Shown here in pieces: positions 12,316-21,516 of a DNA stretch of 64,000 nt. A program made the position numbers and the translations under genes. The stretch is from Aromatoleum tolulyticum (GTDB taxonomy: Bacteria > Pseudomonadota > Gammaproteobacteria > Burkholderiales > Rhodocyclaceae). Where the stretch lies: positions 1-64,000 of the forward strand of contig NZ_FTMD01000003.1 in assembly GCF_900156155.1 (NCBI RefSeq), given 5' to 3'. The notes below the pieces were generated by a model. The model was not told where the DNA came from, ran no database searches, and worked only from the letters and a program-made list of their open reading frames with translations. How positions within the stretch are numbered: the stretch's first letter is position 1; each line of letters opens with the position of its first letter.

Positions 12316-14640
12316 ATGGGGATCAGGGACAAGGTCGAACAACTGTGCGCACGCATGCACGACACGCCGCAATACGACACGCAGGGTGCCGTGCTGTTCG
12401 TCGACCTCGAGAAGCGCGAAACGCAGCGCAAGTACCTGCCGCTCGACGTGCTGCGCACCTACCTCGGCGGACGCGGCGCGAATATGTACCTGCTCTACAA
12501 CCTGCTGCAGGACGGACGCGAAGCCCTCGACCCCGAAGTCCCCCTGATCTTCGGCGCCGGCACCCTCACCGGCGACATGCCCGCCGCCACCCGCGGCAAC
12601 TTCACCAGCCGTTCGCCCGAGAGCGACGCGATCCTCGACACCAACGGCGGCGACTACTTCCCGTCCTTCGTCAAGCGCCACGGCTACGACCACATCGTGC
12701 TGTACGGCCTGGCGCCGCAATGGACGCTGCTGCGCATCGCACATGAAGAAGTGCAGTTCATCGACGCGACGCCCTACCTCGGCCTCGACAACCTCGACCT
12801 GCCCGGCGCGATCGAACGCGACTTCGCATGCACCGAACGCAAGGACATGGCGCTCGCCCGCATCACCACCGCCGGCGAGAACCTCGCGCTGTGCAGCGGC
12901 ATCATGGGCGGCATCAAGGCGATCTGGGCGCGCGGCGGCGGCGGCGCGAAGATGGGTTCGCTGCACCTGAAGGCCATCATGGTGCACGGCAAGCCGGACG
13001 AAGCGCCGAAGGTGGCCGAACTCAAGGCGCACAACAAAGTGATCGGCAAGAAGATCACCTCGACCTCGGTGATCAAGAACGCGCTCAAGCAGGTCGGCAC
13101 GCCCTTCCTGTACAAGCCCTCGCGCGTGCTCGGCGCACTCGGCACGCTGAACAACCAGAGAACGGACTGGCACCCGACGCTCGACGCGGACAACTTCGAC
13201 CCCTACCGCCCCGGCATGGACGGCTGCTTCAAGTGCCCGGTGCATTGCCGCAACCTCAACGACATGACTCCCGAAGGCAAGGGCGGCTGGGGCTCGGCCG
13301 CGCTCAAGGGCCTGAAGGGCAACGCCAGCTACGACAAGGCGCAGGCCGACGTCGAGCACGGCAAGCAGCGCACCTACAACGGCATCCACAACGACGGCAA
13401 GTTCGACCAGTACGACAAGGGCGACGGCCCCGAGTACGTCACCGTCGGCAAGTTCGGCCCGATGATCGGCCTGAAGGAGCCCGAGCACATCCTGCGCCTC
13501 AACAACATCCTCAACGACCTCGGCCTCGACTCGGCTTCGACCGGCAGCGCGATCGCCTGGGCGATGGAGCTGTGGCAGCGCGGCATCATCGACGCGCGCC
13601 ACACCGGCGGGCTGGACCTGTCATGGGGCAACTACGAGACGGTCGAGAAGCTGCTGTTCATGACCGCGAAGCGCGAAGGCTTCGGCGACACCATCGCCGA
13701 CTCCGCACGCGCCGTCGAGCGCGGCAAGTATCCGGCCGAAGCCCTCGACTACCGCATGGCGGTGAAAGGCCTGTTCCAGTCCGACCCGCATGACGCACGC
13801 ATCCTCAAGGCCTTCGCGCTGGGCCTGTCGGTCGCCACGCGCGGCATGGACCACCTGCGCAACCGCGTCACGCTCGAGATCAACGCCCGCATCAACGACG
13901 ACGCCGCGTTCAAGACCGAGCTCTACGGCGGCACCGTCGCGGCCGAGCCGAACCGCTACGAGGGCAAGGAATTCGCCGTGCGCCGCTGCGAGAACACCTT
14001 CGCCGTCGGCGACTCGGTGGGCATGTGCCGCTTCAACACCAAGCTGTTCAACTCGCCGACGACCCCGGACTGCGGCGACTTCGCGACCCAGCTGACCACC
14101 GCGACCGCGCTCGAATTCACCGGCGAACAGCTGAACGAAATCGGCCGCAACATCACTGGCCTGGAGCGCATGATCAACTTCCGCCTCGGCCTGCGCGGCA
14201 AGGACGACACCCTGCCGAAACGCTGGTTCGAGGAACAGATCGAGGTCGGTCCCTTCAAGGGCGAGAAGGTCGACCGCAAGGAGTTCGAGGCGATGAAGGC
14301 ACGCTTCTACGAAGTCACCGGCCTCAACGCCGAGGGCGTGCCCAAGGCCGATTGGCACGAACAGCTCGCCGGCGCCACCACCGGCTTCGCCGTGCGCGTC
14401 GAACTGCCGCACCCGCTGCCCGGCGCACCGGAAAAGGCGATCGTCATCGACGAACCGGTCGCGAACGTCGTCGCCCTGCGCGACGCCCTGGCCCGCCGCC
14501 TGCCCGAAGCCCGCGAGGCGCTCAACGACCATTCGTGGAACGTCGCGGTCAATGGCCACATGGTCCTGGCGGGCGAACGCGATACCGCCCTGCACCACGG
14601 CGACCGCGTGGCCTTCGTGCCGATCATCGCCGGCGGCTGA
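12316..14640 (+). CDS. aldehyde ferredoxin oxidoreductase-family protein with C-terminal MoaD/ThiS-like domain
   Basis: 774 residues from the ATG preceded by AGGAGA. Residues 1-220 are the AOR N-terminal pterin-binding domain (YLGGRGANMYLLYNLL, IFGAGTLTGDMPA). The central part has the [4Fe-4S] ligands C304-x2-C307-x3-C311 (GCFKCPVHCRN) with the fourth Cys at 571 (DSVGMC), and the DLGLDSASTGS motif seen in AOR enzymes. This family holds tungsten- or molybdenum-bispterin and oxidises aldehydes or reduces acids or acyl compounds. After about residue 690 comes an extra 84-residue beta-grasp domain ending in VPIIAGG, the C-terminal Gly-Gly typical of MoaD and ThiS sulfur carriers. AOR proteins of this family are usually about 600-650 residues. 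No separate FeS or flavin subunit lies beside it. Divergent from the aryl-CoA ligase with an FNR box between, so anaerobic use is likely; substrate unknown. Confidence 0.88.
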   Translation: MGIRDKVEQLCARMHDTPQYDTQGAVLFVDLEKRETQRKYLPLDVLRTYLGGRGANMYLLYNLLQDGREALDPEVPLIFGAGTLTGDMPAATRGNFTSRSPESDAILDTNGGDYFPSFVKRHGYDHIVLYGLAPQWTLLRIAHEEVQFIDATPYLGLDNLDLPGAIERDFACTERKDMALARITTAGENLALCSGIMGGIKAIWARGGGGAKMGSLHLKAIMVHGKPDEAPKVAELKAHNKVIGKKITSTSVIKNALKQVGTPFLYKPSRVLGALGTLNNQRTDWHPTLDADNFDPYRPGMDGCFKCPVHCRNLNDMTPEGKGGWGSAALKGLKGNASYDKAQADVEHGKQRTYNGIHNDGKFDQYDKGDGPEYVTVGKFGPMIGLKEPEHILRLNNILNDLGLDSASTGSAIAWAMELWQRGIIDARHTGGLDLSWGNYETVEKLLFMTAKREGFGDTIADSARAVERGKYPAEALDYRMAVKGLFQSDPHDARILKAFALGLSVATRGMDHLRNRVTLEINARINDDAAFKTELYGGTVAAEPNRYEGKEFAVRRCENTFAVGDSVGMCRFNTKLFNSPTTPDCGDFATQLTTATALEFTGEQLNEIGRNITGLERMINFRLGLRGKDDTLPKRWFEEQIEVGPFKGEKVDRKEFEAMKARFYEVTGLNAEGVPKADWHEQLAGATTGFAVRVELPHPLPGAPEKAIVIDEPVANVVALRDALARRLPEAREALNDHSWNVAVNGHMVLAGERDTALHHGDRVAFVPIIAGG

Positions 14641-14692
14641 GCGAGAGAAGACCGGCAGGGAGCCCCCTCCCCACCCGCGCAGCACGAAATGC

Positions 14693-14723
14693 AAACGGCG
14701 GACGATCACCTCGTCCGCCGTTT
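14693..14723. terminator. bidirectional terminator-like hairpin
   Basis: AAACGGCGGACGA (14693-14705) is a perfect 13-base complement of TCGTCCGCCGTTT (14711-14723), with a five-base loop. A and T runs at the ends let it work on either strand. It lies 52 bases after the oxidoreductase stop and beyond the convergent efflux operon. Confidence 0.8.
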
Positions 14724-14749
14724 GTCGTTACTTACCCTGCAGCGAAATA

Positions 14750-14810
14750 CCGTTCAGGCTGAGCCTGTCGAAGCCCTGCGATTGCCCTTCGACGAGCTCA
14801 GGGCGAACGG
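14750..14810. repeat. REP-like inverted pair between convergent genes
   Basis: The left unit, CGTTCAGGCTGAGCCTGTCGAAG, faces the right unit, CTTCGACGAGCTCAGGGCGAACGG (split here for reading: CTTCGACGAGC then TCAGGGCGAACGG), across a short CCCTGCGATTGCC spacer. Each unit is itself partly palindromic around GAGC or GCTC. Sequences of this kind recur between genes in many beta- and gammaproteobacterial genomes as REP elements mobilised by RAYT transposases. Only one pair is present in the window, so repetition elsewhere is not shown here. Confidence 0.65.
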
Positions 14811-14846
14811 AGGTGCCGCCTTTACGGTATTGTCTATCCGGCCGTC

Positions 14847-16241
14847 CTACTGCCAGCCCCCGCCCAGCGCCTTGTAAAGCGCGATGCGGTTGGAAGCATC
14901 GGACTGGCGCACGGCGATCAGGTCCAGCTCGGCGGCGTACAGGCTGCGTTGTGCATCCAGCAGGCCGAAGTAGCTGTCGACGCCCGCCTTGTAGCGCGCC
15001 TCCGAAAGCTTGAAGCTCGCCTCGGTCGCCTCCACCAGCTTGCGCCGCGCGTCGAGCTGCTCGGTCAGCGTCGCACGGTCGGCGAGCGCATCGGCCACTT
15101 CGCGGAACGCCGACTGGATCGCCTTCTCGTATTGCGCCACGGCGATCTCCCGCTGCACCTTCGTCGCCTCGAGATTCGCCGAGAGCCGTCCCGCCTCGAA
15201 GATCGGCAGCGAGATCTGCGGCATGAAGCTCCACGTCCCCGATCCCGCCTCGAACAGGCCGTCCAGCGTGCTGCTCGCGGTGCCCGCCGCGGCGGTCAGC
15301 GTGATGCGCGGGAAGAAGGCCGCTCGCGCCGCGCCGATACTGGCGTTCGCCGCACGCAACTGGCGCTCCGACTGCAGGATGTCCGGGCGGCGCGTCAGCA
15401 CCTCGGACGGCACGCCCGCCGGCAGCTCGGCCACCGACGTGATCGAATCCGCGAAGCCCTGCGGCAGCAGCGCGGCCGGAACCTCCGCGCCGACCACCAG
15501 CGCCAGCGCGTTCCGGTCCTGCGCGACGAGCGACGTGTAGCGTGCCGCATCGGCGCGTGCCCCTTCGAGCAGCGTCTGCGCCTGGCGCAGGTCGAGCGCC
15601 GACGTTGCACCGACGTCGAAACTGCGTTTCGTCAGATCGTAGGACTTCTGCCGCGTCGCCAGCGTGTTGTTCGCCAGCGTCTGCCGCTCCCGATCCGCCG
15701 CGAGGCGCACCCACGCATCGGCGACTTCCGCGACGAGGCTGATCTGAGCGCTGCGCCGCGCCTCCTCGGTGCCCAAGTACTGCTCCAGCGCCTGCTCGTT
15801 GAGGCTGCGGATACGGCCGAAGAAGTCCAGTTCGTAGGCCGAGAAGCCCACCGTCGCACTGTATTGCCGCGTCGTGCCCGCTGCGCCGGACCGGCTCAGA
15901 TCGGCAGGCAGGCGCTGCGCGGTCTGCCCGCCATTCGCCGCGATCGACGGGAACAGGTCCGCGCGCTGGATACCGTATTGCGCCCGCGCACGCTCGATGT
16001 TGAGTGCGGTGATGCGCAGGTCGCGATTGTTCGCGAGCGCCAGTTCGACGAGTTCACGCAGGCGCGCGTCGGCGAAATAGTCGCGCCAGGCCGGCGCATC
16101 GCTCGCGCTCGCGGCGGTCGCGGGCGCATCCGGGAATGCGGCCGGTACCGGCGCGGCCGGACGTTCATAGGCGGGGATCAGCGAACACGCCCCCGCCAGC
16201 GTGGCGGCCATCGCGACGACCAGGGTACGCAATCGAGTCAT
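14847..16241 (-). CDS. outer-membrane efflux lipoprotein (OprM/NodT family)
   Basis: 464 residues, third gene of an RND operon. A lipoprotein signal peptide ends in the lipobox LAGAC (Cys19). Two outer-membrane-efflux repeats follow, with the usual signatures NNRDLRITALNIERARAQYGIQRADLFPSI and RRPDILQSERQLRAANASIGAARAAFFPRITL. The protein forms a trimeric channel through the outer membrane and periplasm that docks on the adaptor and pump encoded upstream. The start codon shares one base with the pump stop (TGATG), so the two are translationally coupled. The gene ends near the terminator-like hairpin at 14693-14723. Confidence 0.95.
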   Translation of the reverse strand: MTRLRTLVVAMAATLAGACSLIPAYERPAAPVPAAFPDAPATAASASDAPAWRDYFADARLRELVELALANNRDLRITALNIERARAQYGIQRADLFPSIAANGGQTAQRLPADLSRSGAAGTTRQYSATVGFSAYELDFFGRIRSLNEQALEQYLGTEEARRSAQISLVAEVADAWVRLAADRERQTLANNTLATRQKSYDLTKRSFDVGATSALDLRQAQTLLEGARADAARYTSLVAQDRNALALVVGAEVPAALLPQGFADSITSVAELPAGVPSEVLTRRPDILQSERQLRAANASIGAARAAFFPRITLTAAAGTASSTLDGLFEAGSGTWSFMPQISLPIFEAGRLSANLEATKVQREIAVAQYEKAIQSAFREVADALADRATLTEQLDARRKLVEATEASFKLSEARYKAGVDSYFGLLDAQRSLYAAELDLIAVRQSDASNRIALYKALGGGWQ

Positions 16242-19200
16242 CACTTTGCCTCCTGCACTGCCCGCGCATCCGACACGGACACCTCGTCCTGCGGCTTGCT
16301 CTTGAAGACGCGCTTGATCACGACGTAGAACAACGGAATGAAGAAGATGCCCAGCACGGTCGCCGCGATCGTGCCGCCGAGCACGCCGGTGCCGATGGCG
16401 TTCTGGCTGCCCGCCCCGGCCCCCTTGGCGATCGCCAGCGGCAACACGCCGAGGCCGAACGCCAACGAGGTCATCAGGATCGGCCGCAGCCGCATGCGCA
16501 CTGCCTCCAGCGTCGCCGCGATCACGTCCTTGCCCTCCTTCTCCATCTGCGCCTTCGCGAACTCCACGATCAGGATCGCGTTCTTCGCCGACAGGCCGAT
16601 CGTGGCCAGCAGACCGACCTGGAAATACACGTCGTTCGACAGCCCGCGTCCGGTCGCCGCCAGGATCGCGCCCAGCACCCCGAGCGGCACCACCAGCATC
16701 ACCGCGAACGGCACCGACCAGCTCTCGTACAACGCCGCCAGGCACAGGAACACCACGAGCAGCGACAGCGCGTACAGCGCCGGCGCCTGCGCCCCGGAAC
16801 GGCGCTCCTCGTAGGAGGTGCCGGTCCATTCGTAGCCGATCCCCGCCGGCAGCTTGGCCACGATCTCCTCGACCGCAGTCATCGCATCACCCGAGGACAG
16901 TCCGGGCGCCGCCTGACCCAAGATCTCGATCGACGGCTGGCCGTTGTAACGCTCGAGACGCGGCGACCCATACACCCAGCGCGCCGTCGAGAAGGCCGAC
17001 AGCGGCACCATCTCGCCCTGCTTGTTGCGCACGTACCACTTGCCGAGATCCTCCGGCGTCATCCGTGCGGGCGCATCGGCCTGCAGGTACACCCGCTTGA
17101 TGCGGCCACGGTCGATGAAGTCGTTCACATAGACGCCGCCCCACGCCGTGTTCAGCGTGTCGTTGACGTCCGCGATCGAAACACCCAGAGCACCCGCCTT
17201 CGCATGGTCGATGTCGAGCTGGTACTCCGCGACGTCATCCTGGCCGTTCGGGCGCACGGCAATCAACCGCTTGTCCTGCGCCGCCAGGCCCAGGAACTGG
17301 TTGCGCGCCGCGACCAGCGCGTCGTGACCGAGGCCCGCACGGTCCTGCAGCATCACGTTGAAACCGTTCGACGTGCCCAGCTCCAGCACCGCCGGCGGCA
17401 CGAAGGCGAACACCATCGCCTCGCGGATCTGCGAGAACGCGCCCATCGCCCGCCCCGCCACCGACTTCACGTCGCGCCCCGACTCGCGCCGCTCATTCCA
17501 GTCACGCATGCCGACGAAGCCCAGGCCCATGTTCTGGCCGCTGCCGCCGAAGCTGAAACCAGCCGCCGTGAAGATCGAGCGCACGCTGTCCTTCTCGGTC
17601 TCGAGGAAGTGCTTCTCGACCTTCTTCAGCACCTCGACCGTGCGCTCCTGCGTCGCGCCTGCGGGCAACGTGACCTGCGTGAACATCACGCCCTGGTCCT
17701 CCTCCGGCAGGAAGGAAGTCGGCATGCGGGCAAACAGCAGGCCCAGCACGACGATGATCGCGACGTAGATCGCGAGATAGCGGAAGCTGCGATGCAGGAT
17801 GCGGGCAACCGCCGACTCGTAGCGGTGCGTATTGCGCGCGAACATCTTGTTGAACCAGTGGAAGAAGCGCCCGAAGATGCCGCCCTCGCCGTGCTCGTGG
17901 CCCTTTTCCACCGGCTTGAGCATGGTCGCGCACAGCGCCGGCGTGAACACGATCGCCACCAGCACCGACAGGCCCATCGCCGCCGCGATCGTGATCGAGA
18001 ACTGGCGATAGATCACGCCCGTCGAACCGCCGAAGAACGCCATCGGGATGAACACTGCGGACAGCACCAGGCCGATGCCGACCAGCGCCCCGGTGATCTG
18101 CCCCATCGACTTCTTCGTCGCCTCCTTGGGCGAAAGCCCCTCCTCGGTCATCACGCGTTCGACGTTCTCGACGACCACGATCGCATCGTCCACCAGCAGG
18201 CCGATCGCCAGCACCAGGCCGAACATCGTCAGCGTGTTGATCGAGAAACCCGCCGCCGCCATCACGCCGAAGGTACCGAGCAGCACCACCGGCACCGCGA
18301 TCGTCGGGATGATCGTCGCGCGGAAGTTCTGCAGGAACAGGTACATCACGAGGAACACCAGCGCGATCGCCTCGATCAGCGTCTGCACCACGCCCTGGAT
18401 CGAGATCTTCACGAACGGCGTCGTATCGTACGGCACCACGACCTCGATGCCGGCCGGGAAGTACGGCTTCATCTGCTCCATCTTGGCGCGCACCGCAGCG
18501 GCGGTTTCCAGCGCGTTCGCGCCCGCTGCCAGCTTCACGCCGATACCCGCGGCCGGCTTGCCGTTGAAGCGCCCGACGATGCCGTAGTTCTCCGCCCCGA
18601 TCTCGATGCGCGCGACATCCTTGAGGCGCACTTCGCCCCCTTGGGCCGAGCTGCGCAACAGGATCTTCTCGAACTGCGCGACCGACTCCAGCCGGTTCTG
18701 GGCCGTGATCGTCGCCGTGTAGCCCTGCCCCGACACCGCGGGCACGCCGCCGAGCTGACCCGCCGAAACCTGCGCGTTCTGCGTGCGGATCGCCGCCTGC
18801 ACGTCACCCGGCGTCAGGTGGAAATTGTTGAGCTTGGCCGGATCGAGCCAAATACGCATCGCATATTGCGCGCCGAACACCTGGACTTCGCCGACGCCCG
18901 TCACGCGCGACAGCGGATCCTGCACGCTCGAAACCAGGAAGTCCGAGAGGTCGGCCCGGTCCATGCTGTTGTCCCCGGAGACGAAGCCCAGCACCATCAG
19001 GAAGTTGCGCGTCGACTTGGCGACCTGCACCCCCTGCTGCTGCACCGCCTGCGGCACCAGCGGCAGCGCGAGCTGCAGCTTGTTCTGCACCTGCACCTGT
19101 GCAATGTCGGGGTTCGTGCCCGCATCGAAGGTCAGCGTGATCGTCGCACGGCCGAACGAGTCCGACGACGAACTCATGTACAGCAGCCCGTCGAGGCCAG

Positions 19201-19408
19201 TCATCTTCTGCTCGATGACCTGGGTGACGGAGTCCTGCACCGTCTTCGCCGAAGCGCCGGGATAGGTCGCGTTGATGACTACGGTCGGAGGTGCGATCGA
19301 CGGATACTGCGCCACCGGCAGGCGCATGATCGACAGCGCGCCGAACAGCATGATCACGATCGCGATGACCCACGCGAAGATGGGCCGGTCGATGAAGAAA
19401 CGTGCCAT
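16241..19408 (-). CDS. RND multidrug efflux pump, HAE1 family (AcrB/MexB-like)
   Basis: 1055 residues, the family's full length. The N-terminus is typical ([21 protein letters not shown]). Visible landmarks are the [13 protein letters not shown] strand, the transmembrane helix 4 proton-relay pair [17 protein letters not shown], the second-half [15 protein letters not shown], and two large periplasmic loops. It is the inner-membrane proton-driven pump of a tripartite exporter for hydrophobic drugs or solvents. It lies 11 bases after the adaptor gene and overlaps the outer-membrane gene by one base, so all three should be one transcript, under the divergent TetR regulator. Confidence 0.97.
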   Translation of the reverse strand: MARFFIDRPIFAWVIAIVIMLFGALSIMRLPVAQYPSIAPPTVVINATYPGASAKTVQDSVTQVIEQKMTGLDGLLYMSSSSDSFGRATITLTFDAGTNPDIAQVQVQNKLQLALPLVPQAVQQQGVQVAKSTRNFLMVLGFVSGDNSMDRADLSDFLVSSVQDPLSRVTGVGEVQVFGAQYAMRIWLDPAKLNNFHLTPGDVQAAIRTQNAQVSAGQLGGVPAVSGQGYTATITAQNRLESVAQFEKILLRSSAQGGEVRLKDVARIEIGAENYGIVGRFNGKPAAGIGVKLAAGANALETAAAVRAKMEQMKPYFPAGIEVVVPYDTTPFVKISIQGVVQTLIEAIALVFLVMYLFLQNFRATIIPTIAVPVVLLGTFGVMAAAGFSINTLTMFGLVLAIGLLVDDAIVVVENVERVMTEEGLSPKEATKKSMGQITGALVGIGLVLSAVFIPMAFFGGSTGVIYRQFSITIAAAMGLSVLVAIVFTPALCATMLKPVEKGHEHGEGGIFGRFFHWFNKMFARNTHRYESAVARILHRSFRYLAIYVAIIVVLGLLFARMPTSFLPEEDQGVMFTQVTLPAGATQERTVEVLKKVEKHFLETEKDSVRSIFTAAGFSFGGSGQNMGLGFVGMRDWNERRESGRDVKSVAGRAMGAFSQIREAMVFAFVPPAVLELGTSNGFNVMLQDRAGLGHDALVAARNQFLGLAAQDKRLIAVRPNGQDDVAEYQLDIDHAKAGALGVSIADVNDTLNTAWGGVYVNDFIDRGRIKRVYLQADAPARMTPEDLGKWYVRNKQGEMVPLSAFSTARWVYGSPRLERYNGQPSIEILGQAAPGLSSGDAMTAVEEIVAKLPAGIGYEWTGTSYEERRSGAQAPALYALSLLVVFLCLAALYESWSVPFAVMLVVPLGVLGAILAATGRGLSNDVYFQVGLLATIGLSAKNAILIVEFAKAQMEKEGKDVIAATLEAVRMRLRPILMTSLAFGLGVLPLAIAKGAGAGSQNAIGTGVLGGTIAATVLGIFFIPLFYVVIKRVFKSKPQDEVSVSDARAVQEAK

Positions 19409-19419
19409 CGTCCGCTACC

Positions 19420-20631
19420 TCACTTGGCCGCCGCGGGGGCGGGCGCCGCCGCAGGCGCTGGCGCGGGCGAACCCGCCGCACCGGCTTCCTGGGCCTGCAC
19501 CACCGCGCCCGGGCGCACCTTCTGCAAGCCCTCGACGATCACGCGCTCGCCCGCCGCCAAGCCCTGCGTCACCACCCAGGCGTCCCCATGCGACTGGGCC
19601 GCCGTGATGATGCGCGCCTCGACCTTGCTCTCCCCGTTGACCACCATCACCGTCGCATTGCCGCGCGGATCACGGCTCAAGGCCGCATGGGGAACGAGGA
19701 TCGCGTCGCTGTTCACGCCTTGGGAGAGGCGTGCACGCACATACATGCCTGGCAGGAGGTCGCCCTTCGGGTTCGGGAACACCGCACGCAGCGTCACGCT
19801 GCCGGTGCCCTGATCGACGGTGATTTCCGAGAACTCAAGCTTGCCCTCGCTGCCGTACAGCGAGCCGTCCTCCAGCACCAGGCTGACCGGAACCGCGTCG
19901 CCGCCGGCACGCTTCAGCCGCCCGTCGGCAAGATCGCGCCGCAATTTCAGCAGTTCGGCACTCGACTGCGTGACATCCACATAGATCGGATCGAGCTTCT
20001 GCACCGTCGCCAGGGCCGCAGCCTGATTGGCCGTCACCAGCGCCCCCGGCGTCACGGTCGACCGGCCGATGCGTCCGCTGATCGGCGAATTCACGCGGGT
20101 GAAATCGAGATCGATCTTCGCCTTGTCGACCGCTGCCTTCGCGCTCGCCACTTCGGCCTGTGCCTGCTTGAGCTCGGCCGCCGCATCGTCGTTGGCCTGC
20201 TTGCTGACCGCCTCGATGCCGACCAACTGCGCATAGCGCTCCGCCTTCAGCCGCGCCGCATGCACGTTCGCCTCGGCACGGGCGAGGTTCGCCCTGGCGC
20301 TGTCGTGCGCGGCCTGATAGGTCGCCGGATCGATCTGGTACAGGACCTGCCCGGCCTTCACCTCGCTACCTTCCGTGAACAGGCGCTGCTTGACGATACC
20401 CCCGACCTGAGGCCGCAGCTCCGCGATCAGATACGGAGCGGTCCGGCCCGGCAGCTCCGACGTCAGCGGCACCGCTTCCGTGCGCACCGAAACCACCGTC
20501 ACGGCGGGTGCTCCCTGCCCTGCACCGGGACCTGCGGGCTGCGACTTGCCGCCACTGCAGGCGGCCACCAAAAATGCGCCAACGACGACCACTGTCAGGG
20601 CGTTGAAACGCTGGCTGGGGTTTCTATGCAT
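19420..20631 (-). CDS. RND efflux periplasmic adaptor lipoprotein (AcrA/MexA-like)
   Basis: 403 residues from the ATG at 20631, with GAGG about 7 bases upstream; an ATG 18 bases earlier is possible but less well placed. The lipoprotein signal ends FLVAACSGG (Cys about 25). The barrel-sandwich (lipoyl) halves flank a long alpha-helical hairpin rich in Ala and Lys (SARANLARAEANVHAARLKAERYAQLVG ... AELKQAQAEVASAKAAVDKAKIDLDFTRV). Then come the beta-barrel and membrane-proximal domains (TVTPGALVTANQ, LLPGMYVRARL). A low-complexity Ala/Pro tail ends the protein. It bridges pump and outer-membrane channel and is the first gene of the operon. Confidence 0.95.
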   Translation of the reverse strand: MHRNPSQRFNALTVVVVGAFLVAACSGGKSQPAGPGAGQGAPAVTVVSVRTEAVPLTSELPGRTAPYLIAELRPQVGGIVKQRLFTEGSEVKAGQVLYQIDPATYQAAHDSARANLARAEANVHAARLKAERYAQLVGIEAVSKQANDDAAAELKQAQAEVASAKAAVDKAKIDLDFTRVNSPISGRIGRSTVTPGALVTANQAAALATVQKLDPIYVDVTQSSAELLKLRRDLADGRLKRAGGDAVPVSLVLEDGSLYGSEGKLEFSEITVDQGTGSVTLRAVFPNPKGDLLPGMYVRARLSQGVNSDAILVPHAALSRDPRGNATVMVVNGESKVEARIITAAQSHGDAWVVTQGLAAGERVIVEGLQKVRPGAVVQAQEAGAAGSPAPAPAAAPAPAAAK

Positions 20632-20698
20632 GTTTTGCCTCGAAATCATCGCGGACCGCCGGTCGCAGTCCGCTGTACGGAATTCATTGTGCCAGAGT

Positions 20699-20730
20699 TA
20701 GAGTGATCATTCTAGATCGAACGCTCATTC
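20699..20730. promoter_or_regulatory. two operator-like palindromes between the efflux operon and tetR
   Basis: TAGAGTGATCATTCTA (20699-20714) is a 16-base palindrome with one mismatched pair. GAACGCTCATTC (20719-20730) is a second, imperfect palindrome sharing CATTC. Together they cover 32 bases of the divergent promoter region, about 65 bases from each start. Their placement suits binding by the adjacent TetR repressor. Confidence 0.6.
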
Positions 20731-20793
20731 TATGTTAGCCTAGGTTGCAGATCAACGTTTCTGCAAACCGATTACGACCACGAGAACCACCAG

Positions 20794-21402
20794 ATGTGCC
20801 CCGAATCCGTCGAACGATCACGCGCCGAAGTGCGCCGCGCCCAGATTCTTGCCGCTGCAGTCGACTGCTTCCGCCAGCACGGGTTCCATGGCGCCAGCAT
20901 TGCGCAGATATCGAAGGCGGCCGGCATGAGCCCAGGGCACATCTATCACTACTTCGAAAACAAGGAAGCGATCATCTCCGCAATCGTCGCGGGCGACCTC
21001 GAACGTTTCCTGATCCTCACGGCGGAAATCCGGTCCGCGTGCAACGTGCGCGAAGCGATGCTCGCCCGCGTGGGCGAAGGCATCGACGAGTGCCTGGACC
21101 AACAGACCGCTGGCCTGAAGCTGGAGATCGTCGCCGAAGCCTCGCGCAATCCCCACGTCGCCGAAATCGTGCGCTCCGCCGACAAGGTCTGCCGCGAAAG
21201 CCTCATGCTGACGATACGCGACACGCGCCGTGCGGCCGGCCACGAGGACGACGATGCCACGCTCGCCGCCATGGTCGAGGTCTTCATCTCGATGTTCGAG
21301 GGCCTGCAGATCCGGACGATCCGCAACCCGGGCATCGACCGCAGCATCGTAATTCCGCTGTTCCAGAACGCCCTGCGCGCCCTGCTCGACCAGTCACCCT
21401 GA
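20794..21402 (+). CDS. TetR/AcrR-family repressor of the RND efflux operon
   Basis: 202 residues. The N-terminal helix-turn-helix is standard TetR: RRAQILAAAVDCFRQHGFHGASIAQISKAAGMSPGHIYHYFENKEAIISAIV. The C-terminal ligand domain is less conserved, with the segment SRNPHVAEIVRSADKVCRESL. It is divergent from the efflux adaptor gene with paired palindromes between, the classic arrangement of AcrR/TtgR-type repressors that release DNA when they bind pump substrates. Regulation of the pump is inferred from position. It is followed by the separate ECF sigma transcription unit. Confidence 0.93.
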   Translation: MCPESVERSRAEVRRAQILAAAVDCFRQHGFHGASIAQISKAAGMSPGHIYHYFENKEAIISAIVAGDLERFLILTAEIRSACNVREAMLARVGEGIDECLDQQTAGLKLEIVAEASRNPHVAEIVRSADKVCRESLMLTIRDTRRAAGHEDDDATLAAMVEVFISMFEGLQIRTIRNPGIDRSIVIPLFQNALRALLDQSP

Positions 21403-21466
21403 ACGCGCCGACCGCCCTCGCGTCCCCAAAGCTCATCGCCCTCCCCGGCCCGCGGTCGCCCGGACT

Positions 21467-21496
21467 GTAACCTTTGCGTGCCGCGGTCCATCTAAT
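21467..21496 (+). promoter_or_regulatory. candidate ECF-type autoregulated promoter
   Basis: GTAACC (21467-21472) and TCTAAT (21491-21496), 18 bases apart, lie 21 bases before the sigma factor ATG. A GTAAC-type -35 is characteristic of ECF sigma targets, so the factor may activate its own operon. Confidence 0.5.
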
Positions 21497-21516
21497 GGGC
21501 AAACCGGGAGCACGCC

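Noticed and set aside
12316-14640. Assignment as BamB, the tungsten subunit of class II benzoyl-CoA reductase
   Set aside because: BamB occurs with a large set of Bam subunits in obligate anaerobes; none is present here, and the extra MoaD-like tail does not fit.
16136-19813. 1225-codon open frame on the plus strand
   Set aside because: Antisense shadow of the RND pump and adaptor; residues are dominated by Arg, His and Gln as expected for a GC-rich reverse frame, with no domain.
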